DNA from: Bacteroidaceae bacterium
GTDB lineage: Bacteria; Bacteroidota; Bacteroidia; Bacteroidales; Bacteroidaceae
Assembly (NCBI GenBank): GCA_023227685.1
Contig: JALNVG010000004.1
Coordinates: 1-33,827, forward strand
Length of the DNA: 33,827 bases
Direction of reading: 5' to 3'
Shown here piece after piece: positions 1 to 8,653 of the stretch; position 1 is the first letter of the stretch, and every line of letters starts with the position of its first letter. Below the pieces are notes generated by a model, which saw only the letters and a list, made by a program, of their open reading frames with translations, was not told the origin of the DNA and did not search any database. The position numbers and the translations under genes were made by a program.

Positions 1-453
1 ATAGGTGACATGTTTATTATCATTGATCGGAGCGATGATTTTCGGATTATCCGTTACTTCAACAGCTAATGAAGTGCGTCCGTGAAAGGCTTTGTCGAAA
101 GAAATTATCCGAGTTCTTCCATTGTGGAAAGAAGCCAGTTTTAAGGCATTTTCATTAGCTTCAGCACCGCTGTTGATTAAAAATAAGGAGTAATCTTCAT
201 ATCCTGAAATCTTGCCAAGGCGCTCGGCTACTTGCTGTTGTAGCTTGTTAATTACCGAATTTGAGTAGAAGCCCAGAGTTTCTACTTGTTTGTTAATCAT
301 TTCTATATAGTGCGGGTGACAATGTCCAATGGAGATAACGGCGTGTCCGCCGTAAAGGTCTAAATATTCTGTTCCTTTGTCATCCCAAATATGGCAACCC
401 TTGCCCTTGACGATGTTTATATTATATAAAGGAAATACTTCAAAAAGTTTCAT
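1..453 (-). CDS. argD: Acetylornithine/succinylornithine aminotransferase, N-terminal part (runs off the window)
   Basis: This is a PLP-dependent class III aminotransferase of arginine biosynthesis. It makes N-acyl-ornithine from N-acyl-glutamate semialdehyde with glutamate as amino donor. The first 151 codons are visible, starting MKLFEVFPLYNI from the ATG at 453-451; the C-terminal part with the PLP lysine lies beyond position 1. Family motifs seen are YLDLYGGHAV near residue 35, the PLP-phosphate loop NSGAEANENALKLA near residue 100, and FHGRTSLA near residue 125. It is the fifth gene of the argR-GNAT-argG-argC-argD run, 18 nt after argC. In Bacteroides the pathway is known to use N-succinyl rather than N-acetyl intermediates at the carbamoylation step, so the substrate may be succinylated; the sequence here does not decide this. 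Confidence 0.93.
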   Translation of the reverse strand, partial: MKLFEVFPLYNINIVKGKGCHIWDDKGTEYLDLYGGHAVISIGHCHPHYIEMINKQVETLGFYSNSVINKLQQQVAERLGKISGYEDYSLFLINSGAEANENALKLASFHNGRTRIISFDKAFHGRTSLAVEVTDNPKIIAPINDNKHVTY

Positions 454-471
454 GATTGATATTATTTAAAT

Positions 472-1440
472 TTAAAATCCACTTGGCTTCAAATGAAGTC
501 CGATGGTCTCTTCCAGATTAAACATGAGGTTCATATTGTGTACGGCTTGTCCGCTGGCACCCTTCAATAGATTATCGATACAAGAGACGATGAGTAATTT
601 ATCACCGTGTTTTTCAAGATGTATGAGGCACTTATTGGTGTTGATTACTTGTTTGAGATCAATATCTTTATTAATGATATGCGTGAAAGAATCTTTTGCG
701 TAATAATCTATATAAATTTTTTCAATTTCTTCAAGGGTGGTTTTTGTTTTTACAATAATTGTGGCAAAAATACCTCGTGGAAAAGCACCTCGATAAGGAA
801 TGAAATCAATTTCGGAATTAAAACTATTCTGCAATTGTTTTAATGACTGTTTTATTTCAGGTATATGTTGATGTTCGAAAGCTTTGTAAATGCTGATATT
901 ATTGTCTCTCCAGCTAAAATGGCTGTTTGGCTTCGGCTTTACTCCCGCACCCGTACTGCCGGTGATAGCGTTAACTATTATATCATCATTCAACATTAAG
1001 TGTTTAGCTAATGGTAGAATTCCCAATTGGATGCAAGTGGCAAAACAACCTGGGTTGGCTACATGTTTAGCCGAACATATGCTGCGGCGATTAAGTTCCG
1101 GCAGACCGTAAACGAAATCATTTCCTTCTCGTTTGATGCGGTAATCCATAGAGAGGTCGATGAGTTTCAGATTCTCCGGGATATTGTGAGTCTCGATGAA
1201 TTTTTGTGTGTCACCGTAGCCCATACAAAAGAATAATACATCAATTTTATCAAGTGGCAATTGATCAGTAAATTCTAAATCCGTATCACCGTATAAACCT
1301 TCGTGAACATCAGCTACTTTATTTCCGGCATTGCTTAGACTGTTGATGAAGATAATTTCCGTTTCGGGATGATTAATCAGCAGTCTGATTAATTCACCGG
1401 CCGTATATCCTGCACCTCCAACTATTCCAACCTTAATCAT
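472..1440 (-). CDS. argC: N-acetyl-gamma-glutamyl-phosphate reductase
   Basis: NADPH-dependent reduction of N-acyl-glutamyl phosphate to the semialdehyde, third step of arginine biosynthesis, cytoplasmic. The 322-residue protein has the N-terminal nucleotide loop GIVGGAGYTAGE (residues 5-16), the catalytic cysteine in NPGCFAT (Cys132), and a conserved histidine segment HQHIPEI that belongs to the active-site region of the family. Its length is typical of the short ArgC type. Its ATG overlaps the stop of argG by 4 nt, which implies translational coupling, and argD follows after 18 nt. The enzyme is confidently assigned. Whether the acyl group is acetyl or succinyl is open, as for argD. Confidence 0.96.
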   Translation of the reverse strand: MIKVGIVGGAGYTAGELIRLLINHPETEIIFINSLSNAGNKVADVHEGLYGDTDLEFTDQLPLDKIDVLFFCMGYGDTQKFIETHNIPENLKLIDLSMDYRIKREGNDFVYGLPELNRRSICSAKHVANPGCFATCIQLGILPLAKHLMLNDDIIVNAITGSTGAGVKPKPNSHFSWRDNNISIYKAFEHQHIPEIKQSLKQLQNSFNSEIDFIPYRGAFPRGIFATIIVKTKTTLEEIEKIYIDYYAKDSFTHIINKDIDLKQVINTNKCLIHLEKHGDKLLIVSCIDNLLKGASGQAVHNMNLMFNLEETIGLHLKPSGF

Positions 1441-2639
1441 ATTTTCTCGTCCTTATGATTAGCATAATAGACGCGAAGTGGAGTTGAAGTAACTTTAATA
1501 AAGCCCTTAGCATCTTCGGCTGTCCAACCTTTTTGCATTTCGCCATATTCACCGAATTTTGTTTTGACAAGGTCACTTTTTGATTCTACGCCGACGGTAG
1601 AGAAAGAAAGTGGACGAAGTTCAAGAATTGCTGTTCCGTCTACGTTGCGTTGTGATTCAGTGAGCATGGCTTCGATATCACGCATTACTGGTTCCATATA
1701 TTGACTTTCGTGGAGGAACATGCCGTACCAATTGGCCACTTGGTCTTTCCAATATTGTTGCCATTTGCTCAAGGTGTATTTTTCAAGAAAGCGATGTGCA
1801 CCGATAATCAATAAAGCAGCAGCAGCTTCAAAGCCGACACGTCCTTTGATACCTATAATTGTATCGCCTACGTGCATGTCACGACCAATGCCATAAGGTG
1901 CGCCAATTTCTTCTACTTTTTGAATGGCTTTGATTTTATCTTCAAAGACTTCGCCGTTAATAGCATAGAGTTCGCCTTTCTTAAATTCGAGACGCAGTTG
2001 TTCGCTACCATGTTTGGTGACTTGTTTCAAGTAAGCCGATTCGGGAAGTCCCTGGGCAGAATCAAGAATCTCACCACCACAGATGGAAGTTCCCCAAATG
2101 CCAACATTATAAGAATATTTAAGTTTGGCAAAGTCGGCCGAGAATCCGTTTTTATTCAAATAGTCAATTTCTTGTTGGCGACTTAGTGCCATATCGCGGG
2201 TCAGGGTGATGATTTCAACTCCCGGAGCCATGACCAAGAAAGTCATGTCGAAACGAATTTGGTCATTACCTGCACCTGTAGAACCATGTGCAATAGCATC
2301 TGCCTTGATTTCATTGGCATATCGAGCAATGGATAAAGCTTGAAATATTCGTTCTGAACTAACAGATATAGGATAAGTGCCATTTCGCAGTACGTTGCCA
2401 AAAACCATGAATTTTAAGCTCTTCTCATAATATTCTTGCGTGACGTCAAGTGTGATATACTTCTTGGCGCCAAGTTTATATGCATTTTCCTCATTCTTTT
2501 TTAATTGTTCCGGGCTAAATCCCCCCGTGTTAGCACAAGCTGCATAGACTTCGTATCCTTTTTCCTTTGTTAAGTACATAACAGTAAACGAAGTATCCAG
2601 TCCTCCGCTATAAGCAACAACTACTTTCTTCTTATCCAT
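1437..2639 (-). CDS. argG: Argininosuccinate synthase
   Basis: ATP-dependent condensation of citrulline and aspartate to argininosuccinate, the penultimate step of arginine synthesis. The ATP-binding PP-loop SGGLDTS sits at residues 11-17, and 400 residues is the normal family length. The conserved segment usually written GxTGKGNDQxRFE appears here as GSTGAGNDQIRFD, so the lysine is replaced by alanine and the glutamate by aspartate. That is a visible departure from the best-studied enzymes, but the protein is otherwise colinear and I take it as functional. It sits 6 nt after the GNAT gene and overlaps argC by 4 nt. The placement of argG between a GNAT gene and argC is the Bacteroides arrangement. 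Confidence 0.95.
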   Translation of the reverse strand: MDKKKVVVAYSGGLDTSFTVMYLTKEKGYEVYAACANTGGFSPEQLKKNEENAYKLGAKKYITLDVTQEYYEKSLKFMVFGNVLRNGTYPISVSSERIFQALSIARYANEIKADAIAHGSTGAGNDQIRFDMTFLVMAPGVEIITLTRDMALSRQQEIDYLNKNGFSADFAKLKYSYNVGIWGTSICGGEILDSAQGLPESAYLKQVTKHGSEQLRLEFKKGELYAINGEVFEDKIKAIQKVEEIGAPYGIGRDMHVGDTIIGIKGRVGFEAAAALLIIGAHRFLEKYTLSKWQQYWKDQVANWYGMFLHESQYMEPVMRDIEAMLTESQRNVDGTAILELRPLSFSTVGVESKSDLVKTKFGEYGEMQKGWTAEDAKGFIKVTSTPLRVYYANHKDEKI

Positions 2640-2645
2640 TTTCTC

Positions 2646-3233
2646 TTATTCCTTATTTAAATCTTTTATTTCTTGTTCTTTCTTTCTGTTGTGCGGGTCT
2701 GTCGGATCGTACAGCATAGCTGTACAGATGCAAAATTTTCTTTCCTTTTCAACCAAGATTTTATGATTGATACAGCTTTCGCACCCTTTCCAGAAAGCTT
2801 CGTCGTCTGTAAGTTCATTAAATGTGACAGGTAGATATCCTAATTCGGTATTCATTTTCATTACGGCAGCACCTGATGTCAAACTAAAAATTTTTGCTTT
2901 TGGCCAACGTAAGCGAGCTAATTCGAATGAGGCTTGTTTGATGCGCTTGGCTAATCCCAATCCCCTATATTGAGGATGCACAATAAGTCCTGAGGTTGCT
3001 ACATATTGCTTGTTTCCCCATGATTCGATGTATGTAAAACCGGCAAAATCATCTTTATTGAGGGCGATGATGGCTTTGCCTTCCCTCATTTTGGTAGCTA
3101 CGTATTCATGAGTACGTTCTGCTATGCCGGTGCCACGAACTTTGGCTGCTTCTCTAATCGTTTCCAAAATAGTGTCAACGTATACCTCATGTGATGCGTC
3201 GGCAACCATAACATCTATTTCTTCTAAATTCAT
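2646..3233 (-). CDS. GNAT-family N-acyltransferase of the arginine operon, with C-terminal cysteine cluster
   Basis: A 195-residue GNAT acyltransferase. The acetyl-CoA pyrophosphate loop is visible as VHPQYRGLGLAKRI (residues 85-98; R/Q-x-x-G-x-G/A pattern), preceded by a beta-strand stretch IALNKDDFAGFTYIESW. After the GNAT core there is a tail with four cysteines, C151, C154, C168 and C170 (GCESC and FCIC), then a charged Lys/Glu end. The gene lies between argR and argG with gaps of 19 and 6 nt, so it is co-transcribed with arginine genes. By context it may supply the first N-acylation of glutamate (acetyl or succinyl), a step otherwise not represented here. That is inference: a generic GNAT label is what the sequence alone supports. 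Confidence 0.85.
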   Translation of the reverse strand: MNLEEIDVMVADASHEVYVDTILETIREAAKVRGTGIAERTHEYVATKMREGKAIIALNKDDFAGFTYIESWGNKQYVATSGLIVHPQYRGLGLAKRIKQASFELARLRWPKAKIFSLTSGAAVMKMNTELGYLPVTFNELTDDEAFWKGCESCINHKILVEKERKFCICTAMLYDPTDPHNRKKEQEIKDLNKE

Positions 3234-3252
3234 TTTAAATAATAATGTATAT

Positions 3253-3723
3253 TTATTTTGTATTAAACATTTGTGATAAAAGGTTCAATATTTTCTTTTG
3301 TGAAACTCCTTCTCGTAAAACTAACAGAATTGTATCATCTCCGGCCACTGTGCCGATGATTTCGTTGAAATCTCTATTGTCAAGGTCATAAGCAAGACTT
3401 CCAGCGTAAGCTGGGCGTGTACGGATGACTGCAATATTGCCCGAAAATTCAATGGATTTATATCCGTTGTTTTCTTTCGATTCATCCGAATTGTTACTTT
3501 GCGAACGTTTGTACATGATATTGTTTGGCAATACATATACATATTTACCATTATAACTGGCGGCCTTGGCTATTTTCATTTGCTTAAAGTCGCGTGAAAG
3601 AGTGGCTTGAGTTATTTTGAACCCCTGTCTCTTCATCTCGTCGATAATTTCTTTCTGCGAACTGATTTCCTTGAAAGAAATTAAGTTCTTGATGGCATCT
3701 TGTCTGTCGTCTTTCTTCTTCAT
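3253..3723 (-). CDS. argR: Arginine repressor
   Basis: Arginine-sensing transcription factor that represses arginine biosynthesis. The 156-residue protein has an N-terminal winged helix with the family recognition helix TQATLSRDFKQM (residues 38-49). The C-terminal hexamerisation and arginine-binding domain carries GTVAGDDTILLVLRE, whose adjacent aspartates 129 and 130 correspond to the arginine-contacting pair of E. coli ArgR. It is the first gene of the minus-strand arg operon, so it is probably autoregulated. It is divergent from the rhamnose operon across a 229-bp AT-rich gap. A low-complexity Ser/Asn/Glu linker at about residues 74-87 separates the two domains. I found no clean ARG box. 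Confidence 0.95.
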   Translation of the reverse strand: MKKKDDRQDAIKNLISFKEISSQKEIIDEMKRQGFKITQATLSRDFKQMKIAKAASYNGKYVYVLPNNIMYKRSQSNNSDESKENNGYKSIEFSGNIAVIRTRPAYAGSLAYDLDNRDFNEIIGTVAGDDTILLVLREGVSQKKILNLLSQMFNTK

Positions 3724-3750
3724 ATTGTATAATTATTCTATATTTTAGGG

Positions 3751-3758
3751 CAAAAATA
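3751..3758 (-). promoter_or_regulatory. Candidate -7 box of the arg operon
   Basis: On the minus strand this reads TATTTTTG, an exact match to the Bacteroides -7 consensus TAnnTTTG, 28 nt upstream of the argR ATG. No clear TTTG lies at -33, so the assignment rests on one box and position. Confidence 0.45.
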
Positions 3759-3857
3759 GACAATAATATCTATAATCATGCATAAAATCGAATATTTTTT
3801 ATATTTTTAAACTATAATTGGATATATATTTGGCTGCGCGCATTAATATCAAAAAAC

Positions 3858-3928
3858 GTATCATTTTTATCAAATCGGATACTGATGAAATGTTTTTTAT
3901 TTATTTACTTCGCATTAAACTATTGTTG
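3858..3928 (+). promoter_or_regulatory. Candidate rhamnose-operon promoter with activator site
   Basis: TATTGTTG at 3921-3928 resembles the -7 consensus TAnnTTTG with one mismatch, 24 nt before the rhaB ATG, and has no -33 TTTG. Upstream, an inverted repeat GTATC-N15-GATAC (3858-3882) would lie about 50-75 nt before the start point, where an AraC-type activator such as RhaR usually binds. A second -7-like match, TATATTTG, lies at 3825-3832. The assignment is inferential. Confidence 0.35.
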
Positions 3929-3952
3929 TGAACTTTGAATTGAAATAGAACT

Positions 3953-5410
3953 ATGGAACAAAATTTTTTAGCAATCGACCTTGGAGCAACCAGCGGTCGT
4001 ACTATCTTAGGGACTTTCACCGATGAAGGTTTGAAAATGGAGGATATCAATCGTTTTCCCAATCATCTTATTGAGGTTGTTGGACATTATTATTGGGATA
4101 TCTTTCAGCTCTATCATAATATAATTGAAGGATTAAAGATTGCGGCTCAGCGAAACATTCCCATTTCATCTATTGGTATAGATACATGGGGAGTTGATTT
4201 CGTATGTTTTGGTAAAGACGGCAATATGATGCGTCAGCCCTATTCGTATCGTGATCCTTATACCGTAGGGGCGCCTGAACGATATTTCTCAAACTTGTCT
4301 AGTAAAGAGGTTTATGGGAAGACTGGCATACAAGTGATGAATTTTAATTCCCTTTTTCAGTTGGATACCATGCGTCATACAAATGATAGTGCATTGGAGT
4401 CTGCCAATAAGATACTTTTTATGCCTGATGCATTGAGTTATCTGCTCACCGGTAAGATGGTTACAGAATATACCATAGCTTCTACTTCACAATTGATTAA
4501 TGCAAAAACACGTCATTTTGATCTTAATATTTTAAATTCGATTGGTCTTGCTGAAAATAATTTTGGACGTTTTGTCTTTCCCGGTGAGAAGATTGGTGAG
4601 TTAAGTGTTGAAGTACAAAAGATGACAGGACTTGGTGCAATTCCTGTGATTGCTGTTGCTGGTCATGATACTGCTTCTGCTGTTGCAGCCGTGCCTACTG
4701 TTAGTCAGAATTTTGCTTATCTGAGCAGTGGAACTTGGTCGCTAATGGGTATCGAGGCTGATTCTCCTGTTATTACAGGAGAGACAGAAAAACTTAATTT
4801 TACAAATGAAGGTGGAGTGGAAGGTACAATTAGGTTGTTGAAGAATATTTGTGGAATGTGGTTGTTGGAAAGTTGTCGTGCCAAATGGGCTAATGCTACT
4901 TATGATGATTTGATTGCAGCCGCTCAACAGAGCGAGACTTTTAGGAGTTTGATTAATCCTGATGATCCATGTTTTGCCAATCCGGTAGATATGGAACAAG
5001 CCATTTGTGAGTATTGTAAAAAGACAAGTCAGCTTGTGCCGGAAACTATAGGACAGATTGTTCGTTGTATTTTTGAGAGTCTGGCATTACGTTATCGTCA
5101 AGTGCTTGATAATTTAAAGTCTTTGTCTACCCGACCTATTGAAGTGTTGCACGTAATTGGCGGAGGAAGCCGTAATGATATGCTTAATCAATTTACAGCC
5201 AATGCCATAGGTATGCCTGTCATAGCAGGCCCCTCTGAAGCTACAGCTATGGGTAATGTGATGATTCAGGCAATAGCAGCAGGAAAGGCTGCCGATATTG
5301 CGGGTGGTCGCCGACTCATTCGCAGTTCTGTTTCTTTAAAAAATTATCAGCCGCAAGATACGGCAATATGGAATGAAGCGTATACATATTTTAAAAACAT
5401 AATATCATGA
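3953..5410 (+). CDS. rhaB: L-rhamnulokinase
   Basis: FGGY-family kinase that phosphorylates L-rhamnulose to L-rhamnulose 1-phosphate with ATP (called rhaK in Bacteroides work). The 485-residue protein shows the N-terminal phosphate-binding segment AIDLGATSGRTILG (residues 7-20), the mid-domain HDTASAVAAVP and GTWSLMGIE stretches, and the C-terminal ATP-binding signature IGGGSRNDMLNQFTANA. It is the first gene of rhaB-rhaA-rhaT-rhaD, and its stop overlaps the isomerase start as ATGA. In B. thetaiotaomicron the same order (kinase, isomerase, permease, aldolase, then rhaR) is found next to the arg genes, which supports specificity for rhamnulose over other FGGY substrates. Confidence 0.95.
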   Translation: MEQNFLAIDLGATSGRTILGTFTDEGLKMEDINRFPNHLIEVVGHYYWDIFQLYHNIIEGLKIAAQRNIPISSIGIDTWGVDFVCFGKDGNMMRQPYSYRDPYTVGAPERYFSNLSSKEVYGKTGIQVMNFNSLFQLDTMRHTNDSALESANKILFMPDALSYLLTGKMVTEYTIASTSQLINAKTRHFDLNILNSIGLAENNFGRFVFPGEKIGELSVEVQKMTGLGAIPVIAVAGHDTASAVAAVPTVSQNFAYLSSGTWSLMGIEADSPVITGETEKLNFTNEGGVEGTIRLLKNICGMWLLESCRAKWANATYDDLIAAAQQSETFRSLINPDDPCFANPVDMEQAICEYCKKTSQLVPETIGQIVRCIFESLALRYRQVLDNLKSLSTRPIEVLHVIGGGSRNDMLNQFTANAIGMPVIAGPSEATAMGNVMIQAIAAGKAADIAGGRRLIRSSVSLKNYQPQDTAIWNEAYTYFKNIIS

Positions 5411-6660
5411 AAGAAGAATTAATTAAAAAAGCCTATGAGATAGCTGTTGAAAGATATGCAGCTGTAGGTGTTGATGTTGAAAAAGCCTTGGAGCAGTTAC
5501 AAAAGATTTCACTTTCTCTGCATTGCTGGCAGGCTGATGACGTAACAGGTTTTGAAAATCCTGATAGTGTATTGTCCGGTGGCATTCAGGCTACCGGAAA
5601 TTATCCGGGTAAAGCACGTAATATTGATGAGGTTCGTCAGGATATTTTAAAGGCAGCTAGTTATATTCCTGGTCATCATCGGTTGAATCTGCATGCTACT
5701 TACGGAGATTTTAAAGGCAAATTTGTTGATCGCGACGAGATTGAACCGAAACATTTTGAAAGTTGGATGCAGTGGGGTAAAGAGCATGGGATGAAGCTTG
5801 ATTTCAATTCTACTTCTTTTTCGCATCCTAAGAGTGGTAGTCTGTCTTTAGCCAATCCTGATAAGGAAATCCGTGATTTCTGGATCGAACATACCAAACG
5901 TTGTCGTGCTATAGCTGATGCTATGGGTAAATATCAGAATGATCCTTGTATCATGAATCTTTGGATACATGATGGTAGCAAGGATATTACGGTTAATCGT
6001 CTGTATTACCGTCAACTTCTGAAAAATTCTTTGGATGAAATATTTATAAAGAAGTATGACAATGAAAAAGATTGTATCGAAGCTAAACTTTTTGGTATCG
6101 GTGCTGAAAGTTATACGGTAGGTTCATACGACTTTTATTTGGGCTATGGTGTAAAAAATAATAAGATTGTCACTCTTGATACAGGGCATTTTCATCCGAC
6201 AGAAAGCATAGCCGACAAGATTTCTTCTTTGTTACTCTTTACTTCGGAAATCATGTTGCATGTAAGTCGTCCTATTCGTTGGGATAGCGATCATGTTACT
6301 ATAATGAACGATGATACGCTTGATTTGGCCAAAGAAGTTGTTCGTTGTAATGCTCTTTCGCGTGTGCATATCGGTCTTGATTATTTTGATGCCAGTATTA
6401 ATCGTATCGGAGCTTATGTTATTGGTGCCCGTGCTACTCAGAAGTGTCTGATTCAAGCTTTGCTTGAGCCATTGGCACAACTTAGAAAATATGAGGCAAA
6501 CGAACAATTTTTTGAACGTTTGGCCTTGCTTGAAGAAGCAAAATCTTTACCTTGGAATGCTGTTTGGGATATGTTCTGCTTAAAAAATGGCGTGCCTGTA
6601 GGTGAAAGTTTCATTCCTGAAATAGAAAAATATGAGACAGCAATCACCAGTAAACGATAG
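5407..6660 (+). CDS. rhaA: L-rhamnose isomerase
   Basis: Metal-dependent isomerisation of L-rhamnose to L-rhamnulose (rhaI in Bacteroides naming). At 417 residues it has the length of the E. coli RhaA family. Recognisable blocks are SLHCWQADDVTGFE near residue 36, the IHDGSKD region near residue 192 and LDTGHFHPTESIADKIS near residue 260, which hold metal and substrate ligands in the family. The ATG overlaps the kinase stop by 4 nt, and the transporter starts 3 nt after its stop, so the three genes are translationally coupled or nearly so. No signal peptide; cytoplasmic. Confidence 0.96.
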   Translation: MKEELIKKAYEIAVERYAAVGVDVEKALEQLQKISLSLHCWQADDVTGFENPDSVLSGGIQATGNYPGKARNIDEVRQDILKAASYIPGHHRLNLHATYGDFKGKFVDRDEIEPKHFESWMQWGKEHGMKLDFNSTSFSHPKSGSLSLANPDKEIRDFWIEHTKRCRAIADAMGKYQNDPCIMNLWIHDGSKDITVNRLYYRQLLKNSLDEIFIKKYDNEKDCIEAKLFGIGAESYTVGSYDFYLGYGVKNNKIVTLDTGHFHPTESIADKISSLLLFTSEIMLHVSRPIRWDSDHVTIMNDDTLDLAKEVVRCNALSRVHIGLDYFDASINRIGAYVIGARATQKCLIQALLEPLAQLRKYEANEQFFERLALLEEAKSLPWNAVWDMFCLKNGVPVGESFIPEIEKYETAITSKR

Positions 6661-6663
6661 GAG

Positions 6664-7677
6664 ATGAGTGTATTAATAGGTTTAATTATTATTGCCATCG
6701 GTAGCTTTTGCCAGTCCAGTTCTTATGTACCTATTAATAAGGTAAAGGATTGGAGTTGGGAAAGCTTTTGGCTCGTGCAGGGTGTTTTTGCGTGGCTCAT
6801 ATTCCCCTTACTTGGTGCTTTACTTGCTGTTCCTTCGGGGAGTAGTTTGCTTGACATCCTTTCAACTGATCCTACAGCAGCATTCAAGGCCATCGGTTAT
6901 GGCGTGCTGTGGGGTGTCGGAGGTTTGACTTTTGGTTTGAGCATGCGTTACTTAGGTGTTGCTTTGGGTCAGTCTATTTCGTTGGGCACGTGTGCCGGAT
7001 TTGGAACTTTGCTCCCTGCTATCTTTGGTGGGATGAATCTATTCTCCGGTAAGGGACTGATACTTTTGATCGGTGTTTGTATTACTTTAGCCGGTATAGC
7101 TGTCATCGGATATGCGGGGGTTTTGCGTTCAAAAAATATGACTGATGAGGAAAAGAGGGCAGCTGTTAAAGATTTTGCGTTGACCAAAGGCTTGGCTGTA
7201 GCCTTGCTCGCAGGTGTGATGAGTGCATGTTTCAATTTAGGGTTGGAGGCTGGTCGTTCTTTGCAGATAGAGGGATCGATATCGCTGTTTAAGACATTGC
7301 CTGCTACGCTAATGGTAACTTGCGGTGGATTTTTGACAAATGCAGTGTATTGTTTGTATCAGAATAAAAAGAACAAGACATTTTGTGATTATAAAAAGGC
7401 TAAGCCGATGGTGAATAATCTATTATTTTGTGCCTTGGCAGGTGTCTTGTGGTATTCGCAATTCTTTGGATTTGGCATTGGTAGTAGTTTCTTCGCAGAA
7501 GGATCAGTTGTAGCAGCTTTTAGCTGGTGTATATTGATGGCATTGAATGTAACGTTCAGCAATGTTTGGGGAATCATATTAAAAGAATGGAAAGGGGTTT
7601 CTACTAAGACGATAGGAGTACTTGTCTCCGGATTGGTTATCCTTATTCTTTCGTTGATTTTTCCAAATCTATTTTAA
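6664..7677 (+). CDS. rhaT: L-rhamnose/proton symporter
   Basis: Inner-membrane rhamnose transporter of the RhaT (drug/metabolite transporter-like) family. The 337-residue protein is strongly hydrophobic, with about ten membrane segments separated by short loops and one charged cytoplasmic loop (RSKNMTDEEKRAAVKD, about residues 155-170). The N-terminal GSFCQSSSYVPINKVKDWSWE is the RhaT hallmark. An AGGAG-like AGGAG sequence just before the ATG (6660-6664 region) overlaps the rhaA stop, one of the few Shine-Dalgarno-like matches in this window. It is the third gene of the rha operon and is followed by rhaD after 51 nt. Confidence 0.93.
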   Translation: MSVLIGLIIIAIGSFCQSSSYVPINKVKDWSWESFWLVQGVFAWLIFPLLGALLAVPSGSSLLDILSTDPTAAFKAIGYGVLWGVGGLTFGLSMRYLGVALGQSISLGTCAGFGTLLPAIFGGMNLFSGKGLILLIGVCITLAGIAVIGYAGVLRSKNMTDEEKRAAVKDFALTKGLAVALLAGVMSACFNLGLEAGRSLQIEGSISLFKTLPATLMVTCGGFLTNAVYCLYQNKKNKTFCDYKKAKPMVNNLLFCALAGVLWYSQFFGFGIGSSFFAEGSVVAAFSWCILMALNVTFSNVWGIILKEWKGVSTKTIGVLVSGLVILILSLIFPNLF

Positions 7678-7728
7678 TTATTCTATCTTTGTTACTTATA
7701 TGGAGAATTGAATTTATATTATAAACAA

Positions 7729-8538
7729 ATGAAATCAATATTAGAAAATCGCCCCGCTCTTGCCAAAGAGGTGCAGAAAGTGGCTGAAGTGGCCGGATAC
7801 CTCTGGCAAAAGGGCTGGGCCGAAAGGAATGGTGGTAATATTACTATTAATATCACTGAATTCGTAGATGATGAAATAAAAGCAATGAAGCCGATAAGTG
7901 GGATAAATTCCATTGGTATGGTTTTGCCACATCTTAAAGGCTGTTATTTCTTTTGTAAGGGAACCAATAAACGTATGCGTGATCTTGCCAGATGGCCGAT
8001 GGAGAATGGTTCTGTGATTCGTATATTGGACGATTGTGCCAGTTATGTGATTATTGCCGATAATCCGGTACAGCCGACTTCTGAATTGCCTTCTCATTTG
8101 GGAATGCATAATTATCTTATAGGTAAGGGATCAACTTACAAAGCTGCTATGCATACTCATCCCATAGAACTTATAGCAATGTCTCACCATCGTCCTTTCT
8201 TGAAGAAGGATGTGCTGACTAAACTTTTATGGAGTATGATACCTGAAACAAAGGCTTTTTGCCCGTTAGGATTGGGGATTGTACCTTATGGACTTCCGAG
8301 TTCACTTGAGCTGGCTAATGCCACGATTAAGGTACTTGCCGATTATGATGTGGTGCTTTGGGAAAAACATGGTGTTTGTGCCGTTGGTCAGGATATTATG
8401 GATGCTTTCGATCAAGTAGATGTGTTGAGCAAATCTGCTCAAATTTATATCAATGCTAGAAATATGGGCTTTGAGCCTGAAGGTATGAGTGAAGAGCAAA
8501 TGCATGAAATGACAGTTGCCTTCCATTTGCCAAAATAG
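7729..8538 (+). CDS. rhaD: Rhamnulose-1-phosphate aldolase
   Basis: Class II zinc aldolase that splits L-rhamnulose 1-phosphate into dihydroxyacetone phosphate and L-lactaldehyde (rhaO in Bacteroides naming). Zinc ligands are visible as MHTHP (His142, His144) and WEKHGV (His214), and the catalytic glutamate lies in TSELPSH (Glu119), matching the spacing of E. coli RhaD. I chose the ATG at 7729, giving 269 residues. A TTG at 7708 would add seven residues with no family counterpart. It ends the rha operon and is followed within 27 nt by a strong hairpin terminator. The lactaldehyde-handling oxidoreductase is not in the window. Confidence 0.94.
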   Translation: MKSILENRPALAKEVQKVAEVAGYLWQKGWAERNGGNITINITEFVDDEIKAMKPISGINSIGMVLPHLKGCYFFCKGTNKRMRDLARWPMENGSVIRILDDCASYVIIADNPVQPTSELPSHLGMHNYLIGKGSTYKAAMHTHPIELIAMSHHRPFLKKDVLTKLLWSMIPETKAFCPLGLGIVPYGLPSSLELANATIKVLADYDVVLWEKHGVCAVGQDIMDAFDQVDVLSKSAQIYINARNMGFEPEGMSEEQMHEMTVAFHLPK

Positions 8539-8564
8539 GTGACTCATATAGTTTGTTCTAACTT

Positions 8565-8612
8565 AGTCCGGATGCATAATATTTGTTATTATGCATCCGG
8601 ACTTTCTTTTCT
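8565..8612 (+). terminator. Strong intrinsic terminator of the rha operon
   Basis: A perfect 16-bp inverted repeat (left arm AGTCCGGATGCATAAT at 8565-8580, right arm 8588-8603) with a 7-nt loop is followed by TTCTTTTCTTT. It separates rhaD from rhaR, so rhaR must have its own promoter. Confidence 0.9.
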
Positions 8613-8645
8613 TTAAATATTGGTGCTGATTCTGAAAACTATTCC

Positions 8646-8653
8646 TATTTTTG
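8646..8653 (+). promoter_or_regulatory. Candidate -7 box for rhaR
   Basis: TATTTTTG matches TAnnTTTG, 34 nt before the rhaR ATG at 8688. A poor -33 candidate (TTGG, 8620-8623) lies 22 nt upstream. This location also rules out the upstream TTG at 8583 as the start. Confidence 0.55.

Noticed and set aside
3724..3952. ARG box (ArgR operator) in the argR-rhaB gap
   Set aside because: The gap is full of weak AT-rich dyads, but I found none close enough to the TGAAT-N-ATTCA type pattern to claim.
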